Assembly: GCA_963789885.1 (NCBI GenBank)
Contig: CAWBNB010000021.1
Span: forward strand, 62,001-126,000
Source: DATEDA01 sp963789885
Lineage (GTDB): Bacteria > Pseudomonadota > Gammaproteobacteria > Burkholderiales > SG8-39
Direction of reading: 5' to 3'
DNA: 64,000 bases
The notes below the pieces were generated by a model, which saw only the letters and a list, made by a program, of their open reading frames with translations, was not told the origin of the DNA and did not search any database. The position numbers were made by a program, and so were the translations under genes. Below are positions 15,238 through 23,996 of this stretch, one piece after another (the first letter of the stretch is position 1; every line of letters begins with the position of its first letter).

Positions 15238-16572
15238 ATGAGCACCACGAGCGCCTCGATCGCAGCCGCCGCTCCGGCCCCTGGCTTCGATCGGTGGCTC
15301 ATCCCGCCCGCTGCGCTGGCCGTCCATCTCTCGATCGGTCAGGTCTACGCGTTCAGCGTGTTCAACGAGCCGCTCACCCGGGCCATCGGGATCAGCGCGC
15401 CGGAGCCCGGGGACTGGCGGCTCAGCGACCTCGGATGGATCTTCAGCCTGGCGATCGTGACGCTCGGCCTGACCGCCGCGTTCGCCGGCAAGTGGCTGGA
15501 GCGCGTCGGCCCGCGCCGGGCGCTTCTCACGGCCGCGGCCTGCTTCGGCGGCGGGTTCGTCCTGTCCGCAATCGGCGTCCACACGCACCGGATCGTCCTC
15601 GTCTACCTCGGCTACGGCGTCATCGGCGGGTTCGGCCTCGGACTCGGCTACGTCACGCCGGTCACGGTGCTCATCAAATGGTTCCCGGACCGCCGCGGCC
15701 TGGCCGCCGGCCTCGCAATCATGGGCTTCGGCGGCGGCGCGCTGATCGGCGCACCGCTCGCGGTCGCGCTGATCGGCGCTTTCAAGAGCGACGTCTCGGC
15801 CGGGGTTGCCGAAGCCTTCCTGGTCATGGGTATCCTCTACGCCATCGCGATCGTGGCGGGTGCGCTGACGATCCGTCTCCCGGCGCCCGGCTGGAAGCCC
15901 GCGGGGTGGATCGCGCCCGCGGATCGGGCGCAGCACAACGACGTGACGCCGCGCGACGCGCTCGGCAGCAGGCAGTTCTGGCTGCTGTGGCTGGTCCTCT
16001 GTCTCAACGTGGCCGCCGGCATCGGCGTGCTGGGGCAGGCTTCGATGCTGATCCAGGAAGTCTTCGCTCGGCGGGTCGGCCCGGAGGCGGCCGCCGGCTT
16101 CGTCGGGCTCCTCAGTCTCTTCAACATGGCCGGGCGCCTCGGGTGGTCGGCCGTCTCCGATCGCATCGGACGCCGGCGGACCTATTTCCTCCTGCTCGCG
16201 CTCGGGTCCGCGCTCTACGCCTTCGCGCCGTTCGCGGGCCCGATCGGCGGTGTGGCGCTGTTCGTGTGCTGCTTCGCGCTGATCATCAGCATGTACGGCG
16301 GCGGTTTCGGAGCCTATCCGGCCTACGTCGCCGATCTCTTCGGCACGCGCCACTTCGCGACCCTGTACGGCCGCCTGCTCACTGCGTGGGCGACGGCGGG
16401 CGTGCTCGGTCCGGTGCTCATCAACTACCTGCGGGAGTACCAGATCGGCCGCGGCGTGGCGCCGGCCGACGCCTACAACGTCACCTTGTTCATCCTGGCA
16501 GGGGTGCTCGCGCTGGGCTTCGTCTGCAACGGGCTGATCAAGCCGATCGGCAACGCGTCGCGGGACGCCTAG
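15238..16572 (+). CDS. OFA-family MFS transporter (oxalate/formate antiporter type)
   Basis: This 444-residue transporter has twelve hydrophobic segments. The family signature is early (PPAALAVHLSIGQVYAFSVF), and the second half holds GLLSLFNMAGRLGWSAVSDRIGRRRTYF, the MFS motif between helices 8 and 9. OFA transporters exchange small monocarboxylates or dicarboxylates. I chose the ATG at 15238 giving MSTTSASIAAAAPAPGFDRW; further in-frame starts at 15193 (GTG) and 15205 add residues without family resemblance. A 39-residue partner gene follows 25 bases downstream, the usual arrangement for this group. Confidence 0.92.
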   Translation: MSTTSASIAAAAPAPGFDRWLIPPAALAVHLSIGQVYAFSVFNEPLTRAIGISAPEPGDWRLSDLGWIFSLAIVTLGLTAAFAGKWLERVGPRRALLTAAACFGGGFVLSAIGVHTHRIVLVYLGYGVIGGFGLGLGYVTPVTVLIKWFPDRRGLAAGLAIMGFGGGALIGAPLAVALIGAFKSDVSAGVAEAFLVMGILYAIAIVAGALTIRLPAPGWKPAGWIAPADRAQHNDVTPRDALGSRQFWLLWLVLCLNVAAGIGVLGQASMLIQEVFARRVGPEAAAGFVGLLSLFNMAGRLGWSAVSDRIGRRRTYFLLLALGSALYAFAPFAGPIGGVALFVCCFALIISMYGGGFGAYPAYVADLFGTRHFATLYGRLLTAWATAGVLGPVLINYLREYQIGRGVAPADAYNVTLFILAGVLALGFVCNGLIKPIGNASRDA

Positions 16573-16597
16573 CACGCGACATCAACGGAGGGTACGA

Positions 16598-16717
16598 ATG
16601 AAACAGTTGACGCAGCTGCGACTCAAGGCGACGTGGGTGGGCTGGGTGGGCGTGTCGCTGCCGCTCGCCTGGGGCATCTACCAAACGACGCTGAAGGCCA
16701 TGGCGCTCTTCTACTGA
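16598..16717 (+). CDS. MFS transporter small subunit, 39 residues
   Basis: This short gene encodes one transmembrane helix: MKQLTQLRLKATWVGWVGVS, then LPLAWGIYQTTLKAMALFY. Tiny proteins with this LPLAWG(I/V)Y..xxKAxALF pattern are encoded directly after OFA-type MFS genes in many proteobacteria and are annotated as MFS small subunits. A GGAGGGT ribosome-binding site lies at the correct distance from the ATG. It probably packs against the transporter in the inner membrane. Its role is not experimentally settled as far as I know. Confidence 0.85.
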   Translation: MKQLTQLRLKATWVGWVGVSLPLAWGIYQTTLKAMALFY

Positions 16718-16748
16718 ATTACCGAATCGCGCCGTCCGGCGCGCCGCT

Positions 16749-17015
16749 TCAGGATTGCGTTCCGATCACCAGCTGCTGCAGACCGGCCGCGGCGCCAGGC
16801 AGGGCGGGAGAGGCCTGTCCGCTGACGCGTACGACCTTGCCGTAGCCGGGCGGGAACGGGCCTCCGGCGCCGGTCGCCCGGACCACTTTCTCGATCAGCG
16901 CGCCACGCCGCTCCCCGGTTGCGCCGTGCGCGAGGTTCTCGCACCCCCACCAGCGATCCCCATCGTGCTCCAGGCCATGGTCGAAGCCCCACGGGTCGCG
17001 AACGACGGTCTGCAT
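16749..17015 (-). CDS. Hypothetical protein, 88 residues (weak)
   Basis: This frame begins with an ATG 13 bases after the end of the large alpha/beta-hydrolase gene on the same strand, with a GAGG motif upstream. It encodes MQTVVRDPWGFDHGLEHDGD and continues to GLQQLVIGTQS, with no signal peptide, membrane segment or family that I recognise. The sequence does not look strongly biased, but its coding status rests only on position and the possible ribosome-binding site. Confidence 0.35.
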   Translation of the reverse strand: MQTVVRDPWGFDHGLEHDGDRWWGCENLAHGATGERRGALIEKVVRATGAGGPFPPGYGKVVRVSGQASPALPGAAAGLQQLVIGTQS

Positions 17016-17028
17016 CCGGCCCCGAACC

Positions 17029-18582
17029 TCATTTCGCCGGGCTGAGCGCCGGCGCCGCCTGCACGGCCGCTTCGCGCGCGCGGGCGGGTGCGGCGGCGGC
17101 CTTCGACGCGCCGTCCGGGCGTTTGCCGATGCTTTCGTCGATCCGCTCGAGCATGTAGGGGAAGAACGGATTGGACGAGACGCGGATCAGCGAGTCGAGC
17201 GGGACGATCAGCACGCCGACCTCGCCGCGCGCGGTGAGCTGGCCGAGGTTGACGCCGAACGACTCCTCCGTCCCGGGATTCATCCCGTACAGCGCATCGG
17301 TCACCGGGAACGGAACGGCGACGTGCGAGAGCGAGTACACCTCGCCCGGATAGATCAAGCCGAGCATGCGGGACTGCTCCGTCGTCGCGCCCGCTTCCAC
17401 GACGCGCTCGACGACCTCGCGGGTGTCGACGGCCGCGTTGGCGATGATCGCGGTCCGGTACCGTCGCGGCGGCGGCGGCAGAAGGCGCTCGACCGCGGTC
17501 TCGACGTTGGCGCGCAGGAGCGGGCTGAATTTCGCGTTGCGGTTGACGTCGAACAGCACGAGCTCGCTGCCGTTCGCCGGCAGCTGGTCGTACAGCGCGG
17601 TGACGATCGCGCGCGTGCTGACGGTGAAGTCGACCACCGACTGGAACGTGAGGATCGGCGGCAGGTCCTTCAGGCGGCCGTCGCGCGCGTCGCGCGCGAT
17701 CTGCTGCTGCAGCGCGCGCGTCAGCAGCGAGGACTGCCGGGCGCCGTTGATCGGGAACGAGTTGTACTTGAACGGGTTGAACTCGGGCGTCACGCTCAGC
17801 CATGCCGCCTTCGCGAACCGCGGGAAGATCGCCGGCCAGCCGAACACGCCGGCGAAACGGGCGAGCTCGGTGATCCCGATCATCGGCGAGATCAGGACGA
17901 GGCGGTCGGGCTTCGACAATTTGGCGTCGTCGAGCGCGTCGAGCGTGTACTTCATCGCGAGCGCGCCGCCGTTCGAGAAGCCGACGAGATGCAGCGGCCG
18001 CGACGGGCCGATGCGGCGTCGCGCCTCTCTCACCGCGAGGCGGGTGGCTTCCGACCAGTCCTCCCAGTCGACCGTCGTGAGCGCGCCGGGAACCGTGCCG
18101 TGGGCCGGCAGCCTGATCGCGATCGCGACGTAACCGTCCTCCCGGTAACGGCGCGCGATGTGACGGAGGCTGTACGGCGAGTCGGTGAGCCCGTGCAGCA
18201 GGACGACGGCGCCGACCGGCGCCCCCGCCGGCTCCATGATGTAGGAACGGTTCCAGTCGACCTTGAACTTCCCGGGGTAGATCGGGCTGCCGTCGAAGTA
18301 GCGATTGGACGCGATCCGCTGCTCGGGCTCGAGGTTCTTCGCGAGCTTGGTCCGGACTCCCTCGAAGAGCGCGTTCTCGGCCTTTAGGTAGCCGTCCCAA
18401 TCGAGCTTTTCGATGTCCCTCGCGGTCAGGTCGTCGGGCGCGTAGGTGTGCCACACCGCGAGCGGCGGGCCGCGCTGCGAGTCCCAGGCGCGTATCGCCA
18501 GCAGGCCGAATACGGCAAGAACCAGCAACAGCACGACCACCTTCAGGAACTTGAACAGCCTCCTCAGCAGCCTCGAACGCAT
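17029..18582 (-). CDS. Membrane-anchored alpha/beta hydrolase, 517 residues
   Basis: An N-terminal transmembrane anchor (LFKFLKVVVLLLVLAVFGLL, residues 9-28) precedes an alpha/beta-hydrolase domain. The oxyanion segment is VVLLHGLTDSPYSLRHIA, and the nucleophile elbow is GFSNGG (Ser in GxSxG). The protein is much longer than simple hydrolases, with an insertion and a C-terminal extension ending in an Ala/Pro-rich tail. It probably acts on lipids or esters at the periplasmic face of the membrane. It is the last long gene of the leftward block starting at the protease; a hydrolase gene lies 71 bases upstream. Confidence 0.85.
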   Translation of the reverse strand: MRSRLLRRLFKFLKVVVLLLVLAVFGLLAIRAWDSQRGPPLAVWHTYAPDDLTARDIEKLDWDGYLKAENALFEGVRTKLAKNLEPEQRIASNRYFDGSPIYPGKFKVDWNRSYIMEPAGAPVGAVVLLHGLTDSPYSLRHIARRYREDGYVAIAIRLPAHGTVPGALTTVDWEDWSEATRLAVREARRRIGPSRPLHLVGFSNGGALAMKYTLDALDDAKLSKPDRLVLISPMIGITELARFAGVFGWPAIFPRFAKAAWLSVTPEFNPFKYNSFPINGARQSSLLTRALQQQIARDARDGRLKDLPPILTFQSVVDFTVSTRAIVTALYDQLPANGSELVLFDVNRNAKFSPLLRANVETAVERLLPPPPRRYRTAIIANAAVDTREVVERVVEAGATTEQSRMLGLIYPGEVYSLSHVAVPFPVTDALYGMNPGTEESFGVNLGQLTARGEVGVLIVPLDSLIRVSSNPFFPYMLERIDESIGKRPDGASKAAAAPARAREAAVQAAPALSPAK

Positions 18583-18653
18583 CCCTGGCGATCCTTCGCG
18601 AACTCGGCCGGCATGTTGCCCGAATGCGCAGCTTCGCGCTTGCGGGCGCCGCG

Positions 18654-19508
18654 TCACGCGGTCGTCGCGCGGATCTCGTCGAGCACCGGGCGCAGATACC
18701 CGAGGAAGGCCTCCGGGTTCTCGCTCATCGGGAAGTGGCCGAGGCCCTTCATGATCGTGACCTTCGCGCCGCGGATCCGCGCGGCCGCCGCCTCGGTGTC
18801 CTTGGGCGACGCCGAGTAATCGTACTCGCCGGTGAGCAGGTAGAGCGGGCAGACGCCGGTGTCGATCGCGCCGATCCGGTCGCGGAGGTCGCCGTCGACC
18901 TGGTAGAAGTAGAGGTCGCCGGTGAAGATCCCGGGGCCGCCCTGCATGTAATGCCAGACCGTCTCCCAGCGGTGTTCGTCGGGGCTGAGCGGCGACGTGA
19001 GCCCGTACGCGATCGCGCCGGACGCCTGCCCGCCGTGCACCTCGGCATGGTTGAGCCATGCCGACTCGTAGTAGCGCTCGACGTAGGCTGCCGACTGGAG
19101 GCCGACGAGCGCGCGCAAGCTCTGCGCGTGCTCGAGCGCGAGGTTGAGCACGATCCGTCCCCCGATCGAGCATCCCATCACGACCGGCCGCGCGAGGCCG
19201 AGTTCGCGCGCGATCGTCATGACGAGACCGGTGTAGGACGACGTGCTCAGGCGATAGTCCTCCCGCTCCCAGCCGGCGGGCGGCGAGGACTTGCCGTGCC
19301 ACGGCATGTCGAAGGCGACGACGCGGTAGTGCCGGGTGATCCCCGGGTCGTTCAGCACCGCCCGGTACTGGCGAGCGTCGGAGCCCGCGGTGTGGAGGCA
19401 GAGGAGCGGGATGCCCTGTCCCGCCTCCTCGAAGTAGATCCGATGCGGTCTGCCGTCGAGCGCGAGGTGGGCGTAGCGGCCGGTGACCGGCTCGATGCGC
19501 GCGGCCAC
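18654..19508 (-). CDS. Alpha/beta hydrolase, 284 residues
   Basis: This is a soluble alpha/beta hydrolase. It has LLCLHTAGSDARQYR (oxyanion region), FDMPWHGKSS, the nucleophile elbow MGCSIGGRI (Ser in GCSIGG), and the catalytic His in MKGLGHFPMSENPE near the C-terminus; the acid is likely in TGEYDYSAS. The start is GTG (read as Met), as no internal ATG fits the family N-terminus. Substrate unknown; C-C bond hydrolases and esterases share this pattern. It lies in the same direction as the MoxR block and the larger hydrolase. Confidence 0.87.
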   Translation of the reverse strand: MAARIEPVTGRYAHLALDGRPHRIYFEEAGQGIPLLCLHTAGSDARQYRAVLNDPGITRHYRVVAFDMPWHGKSSPPAGWEREDYRLSTSSYTGLVMTIARELGLARPVVMGCSIGGRIVLNLALEHAQSLRALVGLQSAAYVERYYESAWLNHAEVHGGQASGAIAYGLTSPLSPDEHRWETVWHYMQGGPGIFTGDLYFYQVDGDLRDRIGAIDTGVCPLYLLTGEYDYSASPKDTEAAAARIRGAKVTIMKGLGHFPMSENPEAFLGYLRPVLDEIRATTA

Positions 19509-19566
19509 TCGACTATCCTCGCGCGTCCCGCGCTCGGGATTCGCCCTTGAGAGCGGCTCGGCGGGC

Positions 19567-19929
19567 TCATGGTACGAGCCGGCGTGGCGCCGCGAGGACG
19601 AGCTTCACGTACAGGAGATAGGCCATCAGGACGCGCTGGTCGCCCTCGAAGGCGACGTCGCCGCGGCGGAGCAGCGCGAAGAGGTCGTGCCAGCCCGGTG
19701 CCGGCACCGGCGCCCAGAATTTCTCCCAGCACTCGCGCCGCGCGCGGATCGCGAACCGCCAGGAGCGCATCACGAACGGCCCCTTCGCGACCGACTCGAT
19801 CCGGCCCGCGCGCACGGCGACGAGATACTGCTCGTCGCCGACCTCGACCATGAACGTGTCGTTCAGGTGGCGGCCCCAGCGCACGATCGCCGGGTCGCCG
19901 TTCACCAGCTCGGCGACGCGCTCGAACAA
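19567..19929 (-). CDS. Small SCP2-like lipid-binding protein
   Basis: This 120-residue protein looks like a short SCP2-type sterol-carrier domain: FERVAELVNGDPAIVRWGRH, then TFMVEVGDEQYLVAVRAGRI, and DLFALLRRGDVAFEGDQRVL near the end, the usual place for a lipid-pocket helix. The start is a TTG one base after the VWA stop, so it is probably translationally coupled to the VWA gene. SCP2 domains bind acyl chains or sterols. Why one belongs to a MoxR-VWA operon is unclear. The family call is moderate. Confidence 0.6.
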   Translation of the reverse strand: MFERVAELVNGDPAIVRWGRHLNDTFMVEVGDEQYLVAVRAGRIESVAKGPFVMRSWRFAIRARRECWEKFWAPVPAPGWHDLFALLRRGDVAFEGDQRVLMAYLLYVKLVLAAPRRLVP

Positions 19930-19930
19930 T

Positions 19931-20986
19931 TCACAATATCCGGTTGAACCAGGCGAGCGAGAGCACCGCGGCGAGGAGCGCGAGCACCGCGGCCCCGGCG
20001 GCGAACAGCGCGGTGACCTCGGTCTCCTTCTTCTCCAGCACGAGCCGGGAGTTCATGGTCTGGTAGATCTTCTTCAGGTCGGTCGCGGTGCCGGCGTAGA
20101 AGTACTCGCCGCGCGTGATGTTGGCGATCGTCTTCAGCGCCTCCTCGTCGAGCCGGGCACGGAAGGACCAGCCTTCGAAGCCGAGCACCTGGCCGTCGGC
20201 CGTGCCGACGCCGACCGTATAGACGCGGATCCCGCGGTCGGCGGCGATGCGCGCCGACTCGATCGGATCGGGGCCCGCGGTCGTCTGGCCGTCGGTCAGC
20301 AGGATGATCACCGCCGACGAATAGGAGCCGGGCGGCACCGGCGCCGGCGGTGCTTTCGCCGGCTCGCTTGGCGCCGCGAGCGGCGAGCGGCGCCGCGGTT
20401 CGCCGGCCGCATCGACGCGCGGGTTCGCGGACCGCAGGTCGAACTCCACGTCGGGGAAGATCGTCTTCAGCGACACGAGGAGCCCGCTGCCGACCGCCGT
20501 CCCGCGCTGCAGCTGGAAGCGGTCGATCGCGGCGACCACGTCCTCGCGGTTCAGTGTCGGCGCCTGCACGACGGCCGCCGTCCCGGCGAACGACACCACG
20601 CCGATGCGCGTATGGCGCGGCTGCTCCGCGACGAACGCCTTCGCCGCCGTCTGGGCGGCGGCGAGCCGGTTGGGCTGCACGTCGGTTGCCCGCATGCTTC
20701 CGGAGACGTCCATCGCGAGGATCACCACCTCGTGCGGGGACGGCAGGGTCACGACGGCGGCCGGGCGCCCGATCGCGGCGAGCATCGCGATCAGCGCGAG
20801 GAGGAACAGCACCGGCGGCACGTGACGCCGCAGGCTCTGGCCGACGCCCATCGCCTCCTTGACCATCGTGAGGCTTGCGTAGCGAAGCGCAGCCTTCTTC
20901 CGGCGGCGCAGCAGCCAGACGTACAGCGCGACGAGCACCGGCACGACGGCAAGCGTCCAGAGCAGCTCTGGCCACAGGAAGGTCAT
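19931..20986 (-). CDS. BatA-type VWA-domain membrane protein
   Basis: This 351-residue protein has two N-terminal helices (residues 5-26 and 56-73), a von Willebrand A domain with an intact MIDAS (DVSGS, residues 93-97; later TDGQTTAG), and a C-terminal helix (VTALFAAGAAVLALLAAVLSLAWF). It fits the BatA/aerotolerance group that functions with MoxR ATPases in protein-complex assembly or metal insertion at the membrane. An Ala/Pro-rich insertion (about 205-225) interrupts the VWA domain. It overlaps the DUF58 gene by ATGA. Confidence 0.9.
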   Translation of the reverse strand: MTFLWPELLWTLAVVPVLVALYVWLLRRRKKAALRYASLTMVKEAMGVGQSLRRHVPPVLFLLALIAMLAAIGRPAAVVTLPSPHEVVILAMDVSGSMRATDVQPNRLAAAQTAAKAFVAEQPRHTRIGVVSFAGTAAVVQAPTLNREDVVAAIDRFQLQRGTAVGSGLLVSLKTIFPDVEFDLRSANPRVDAAGEPRRRSPLAAPSEPAKAPPAPVPPGSYSSAVIILLTDGQTTAGPDPIESARIAADRGIRVYTVGVGTADGQVLGFEGWSFRARLDEEALKTIANITRGEYFYAGTATDLKKIYQTMNSRLVLEKKETEVTALFAAGAAVLALLAAVLSLAWFNRIL

Positions 20987-21996
20987 GTGCTCGCCTGGAG
21001 GTGCCGCGGCAGCATGCCGCCGGTCGCCAGCTGGCTGCGGCGCTTGCGGAGATCGGCGAAGCGCAGGATCGCGTTCACGATCTCGTCGTCGGTGGAAAGC
21101 TCGAGCGCGTCGACGCCGGCCTCGCGGAACGCCGCGCGCAGCGCCTTCTCGCGCCGCTCGGCGGCCGCGGCGAAGCGGCGCCGGAAGAACCGGTCGTGGG
21201 TGTCGACGAAGAGCTGCTCGCCGGTCTCGGCGTCCTGGATCACCACCATCCCGAGATCGGGAAGCTCCATCTCGAGCGGGTCGTAGAGCCGCACGGCGAT
21301 GATCTCGTGGCGCTGCGCGAGCAGGGCGAGCGTCTCGGTCCAACCGGGCGCGCTGATGAAGTCCGACACCACGAAGACGAGCGAGCGCCGCGGCATCATC
21401 TGGAAGCCGGTCTGGAGCAGCTCCTTGAGGTTCGTCGCGCCGGAGTGGCGCTGCGCCGGACGCGAGAGCATCTTGTGGAGCAGGTGGAGCACGTGCCGCC
21501 GGCCGCTCCGCGCCTGGATCACCGTGTCGACGCGGTCGCCGTAGAAGAGCGCGCCGACCCGGTTGCCGTGCCGGGTCAGGAGGCGCGCGAGCACGGTCAC
21601 GAAGTCCGCTGAAACGGTGCGCTTGCGCACGTCCTGCGAGCCGAAGTCCACCGACGGGCTGAGGTCCAGGAGGAACCAGGCATTGACCTCGCGGTCCTCG
21701 TGGTACTCGCGGACGTAGGGCGTCTGCAGGCGCGCGGTGACGTTCCAGTCGATGTGCCGGACGTCGTCGTGATACTGGTATTCGCGCAGATCGGCGAGAT
21801 CGAGCCCGAAGCCGCGGAACAGGGTCCGGTAGTCGCCGTGCAGCAGCCCGTCGAGACGGCGGATCACCGTCCACTCGAGCCGTTTCAGGACGAGTTCGGG
21901 ATCGGCGCGGCGGGTTGGCGGTGCAGCCCCGGCCGCGTCGCCGGCCGCGGTCGCCGCCGGCGCGGCCGGGTCAGCCGGCCGAGGCGACGTGGACAT
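20983..21996 (-). CDS. DUF58 domain protein (MoxR-associated)
   Basis: This 337-residue protein contains the DUF58 signature DVRHIDWNVTARLQTPYVRE, followed by LLDLSPSVDFGS, a degenerate VWA-like MIDAS (D-x-S-P-S). DUF58 proteins are partners of MoxR AAA+ ATPases. The first 30 residues are an Ala/Pro-rich, probably disordered leader. It overlaps MoxR upstream by 26 bases and VWA downstream by four, so the three products are almost certainly made together. Confidence 0.92.
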   Translation of the reverse strand: MSTSPRPADPAAPAATAAGDAAGAAPPTRRADPELVLKRLEWTVIRRLDGLLHGDYRTLFRGFGLDLADLREYQYHDDVRHIDWNVTARLQTPYVREYHEDREVNAWFLLDLSPSVDFGSQDVRKRTVSADFVTVLARLLTRHGNRVGALFYGDRVDTVIQARSGRRHVLHLLHKMLSRPAQRHSGATNLKELLQTGFQMMPRRSLVFVVSDFISAPGWTETLALLAQRHEIIAVRLYDPLEMELPDLGMVVIQDAETGEQLFVDTHDRFFRRRFAAAAERREKALRAAFREAGVDALELSTDDEIVNAILRFADLRKRRSQLATGGMLPRHLQAST

Positions 21997-22987
21997 GCGT
22001 CTCCAGCGGCTTCGCCGGCGCCGGCACGTGCTGCATCACGCGCTGGATGATCTGGTCCGGCGTCATCCCGTCGGCGAGGGCCTCGTAAGTGAGCACGAGG
22101 CGATGCCGGATCACGTCCGGCGCCATGTCGGTCACGTCCTCGGGCAGCACGTAGTCGCGTCCGCGCAGGAACGCGAGCGCGCGGGCGCCCTCGATGAGGT
22201 GGATCGAGGCGCGCGGGCTCGCGCCGAACGACAGGTACTTGGCGAGATCTCTGATGCCGAAGCGCTCCGGGTCGCGCGTCGCGGTGGCGAGCCTCACCGC
22301 GTACTGGGTCAGCGACGGATCGACGAACCCGGTGCGGCACTCGCGCTGGAGCGCCGAGAGCTGCTCGGTGGTCGCGACGGCGGCGACCGCGGCCGCGGTG
22401 CCGGTGACCCGTTCGACGATGACGAACTCCTCTTCCTCGCTCGGGTAGCCGACCAGGACCTTCATCATGAACCGGTCGACCTGCGCCTCGGGCAGCGGAT
22501 AGGTGCCCTCGGTCTCGATCGGGTTCTGCGTCGCCATGACCAGGAACGGATCGGGAACCTTGTGGGTCTCGCCAGCGATCGTGACCTGGCGTTCCTGCAT
22601 CACCTCGAGGAGCGCGCTCTGCACCTTCGCCGGTGCGCGGTTGATCTCGTCGGCGAGCAGCAGGTTGGTGAACACCGGGCCGAGCGCGGTGGTGAAGTCG
22701 CCGGTCTTCTGGTTGTAGATGCGCGTACCCACCAGATCTGCCGGGACGAGATCGGGCGTGAACTGGATGCGCCGGAACGTGCCGCGCATCGTCTGCGCGA
22801 GCGTCTTGACGGTCAGGGTCTTCGCGAGCCCCGGGACGCCCTCGACGAGCAGGTGCCCCTGCGCGAGGATCGCCACGAGCACCCGCTCGAGGAAGTGGTC
22901 CTGGCCGACGACGATCTTCTTGACCTCGTAGAGGATGCGCTCCATCGATGCGGCGACGTGCGCGGTTGCGGCGGGCTTGTTCTCCAT
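21971..22987 (-). CDS. MoxR-family AAA+ ATPase
   Basis: This 338-residue ATPase has Walker A GVPGLAKT (residues 50-57), Walker B LLLADEINRAPAKVQSALLE, sensor 1 in PFLVMATQNPIETEG, and the sensor-2 region PSPRASIHLI-like (FGASPRASIHLI). MoxR proteins act as chaperone-like motors that insert cofactors or remodel VWA-domain partners. It is followed by DUF58 and VWA genes in overlapping order, the conserved MoxR module. Its start lies next to a 19-bp tandem repeat that duplicates the ribosome-binding region. A trypsin-like protease gene is immediately upstream. Confidence 0.95.
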   Translation of the reverse strand: MENKPAATAHVAASMERILYEVKKIVVGQDHFLERVLVAILAQGHLLVEGVPGLAKTLTVKTLAQTMRGTFRRIQFTPDLVPADLVGTRIYNQKTGDFTTALGPVFTNLLLADEINRAPAKVQSALLEVMQERQVTIAGETHKVPDPFLVMATQNPIETEGTYPLPEAQVDRFMMKVLVGYPSEEEEFVIVERVTGTAAAVAAVATTEQLSALQRECRTGFVDPSLTQYAVRLATATRDPERFGIRDLAKYLSFGASPRASIHLIEGARALAFLRGRDYVLPEDVTDMAPDVIRHRLVLTYEALADGMTPDQIIQRVMQHVPAPAKPLETHVHVASAG

Positions 22988-22988
22988 G

Positions 22989-23045
22989 GGCTCCTGCTGT
23001 CCGGTTGAATCCTGCTGCTCGGGTTGAATCCTGCTGCTCGGGTTG
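22989..23045. repeat. 19-bp tandem repeat spanning the MoxR ribosome-binding site
   Basis: Two perfect adjacent copies of AATCCTGCTGCTCGGGTTG (23008-23026 and 23027-23045) are followed by a diverged third copy (22989-23007). Read on the minus strand, each contains an AGCAGGA element, and the third supplies the Shine-Dalgarno of MoxR (CAGCAGGAGCCC before ATG). Copy number could therefore change spacing or translation of MoxR. Confidence 0.85.
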
Positions 23046-23062
23046 CGCGCTGCCCGCTCCGG

Positions 23063-23996
23063 TCAGAACGGGGTGCATGCCGACCGCCGAGGCGGCGTTC
23101 TCGATCGGCACGGCGAAGCCGATGCCGACGAACACGCGCTGCTCGGACGGGTTGAGGATGGCGGTGACGATGCCGACGACCGCGCCGTCGGCGGTCACCA
23201 GCGGTCCGCCCGAGCTGCCCGGGTTGGCCGCCGCGTCGAACTGGATGAGGTTCGTCAGCACCCGCTTGCCCTGCGGCGAGCGGAACTCGCGCTTCAGGCC
23301 GGACACGACGCCCGACGAGACCGACGGGCCGATCCCGAACGGGAAGCCGACCGCGACGACCTCGTCGCCGGGAGCGAGGTCCTTCGTCGAGCGCAGGGTG
23401 GCGGGGGCGAGATCGTCCGGAACCTGCTGCGACTTGAGCACGGCGAGATCGTTCTCCGGCTGCAGCGAGATCACCGTCGCGTCGGATTCCAGCCCGTCGA
23501 AGAACGTCACCTTCACCTTGTCCGCGCCGGCGACGACGTGGAGGTTGGTGAGGATGAGGCCCTTGTCGACGATGACCACCCCGGTGCCGATGCCGTGCTC
23601 GATGTCGCCGTATCCGTCGGGGTCTTCGCGCAGGCCCTGCACGCGCACGACCGATGGCCGCACCGCTTCCGCCGCGCGCGACGCGACCGACGGCAGCGGC
23701 TTCGTCTCCAGCGTGTGACGGACCGCCGCGTCGATGTCCTGCTGCGTGATCGGTTGCGGCGGTGGGCCGCCGCGCCCGAGCATCAGGGCGAGAAACACCG
23801 CGATGCCCGCGCCGGCGGCGACCAGCAGCACGCTTTCCACGCGCCGGGAAAGCTTCCGGACCGGCTTCGCGGCTGCCAGCGCTGCGGGGGAAGCCGTCGA
23901 TGCGGTGGTGGCGGGGGCTGCAGGTGCGGCGGTGCGGGGCCGGCCGGGTGGGAGCCTCCGGCCCGAACTGCTGTACAGGGTGGTCGTCCGTTTCAT
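23063..23996 (-). CDS. Trypsin-like serine protease (HtrA-type, no PDZ), C-terminus frameshifted
   Basis: This membrane-anchored protease has a helix at about 54-72 and a trypsin domain with triad H153 (NLHVVAGA), D183 (ENDLAVL) and S262 (NPGSSGGPL). It ends at VPIENAASAVGMHP. At 23070-23073 four C residues (minus strand) follow the His codon; with three, the next codons read Pro-Phe-stop (stop 23063-23065). As given, the frame instead runs on to 21885 through MoxR in a wrong frame with composition-driven nonsense, so I end the gene at 23063. It lacks PDZ domains. It heads the MoxR operon, 75 bases upstream of MoxR. Confidence 0.85.

Noticed and set aside
21885..23062. C-terminal extension of the protease through MoxR
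   Set aside because: Out of frame with the strongly supported MoxR gene and without any family resemblance; explained by one extra C.
22948..23718. Plus-strand frames opposite the protease gene
   Set aside because: Antisense shadows with no domain; the protease triad on the other strand is decisive.
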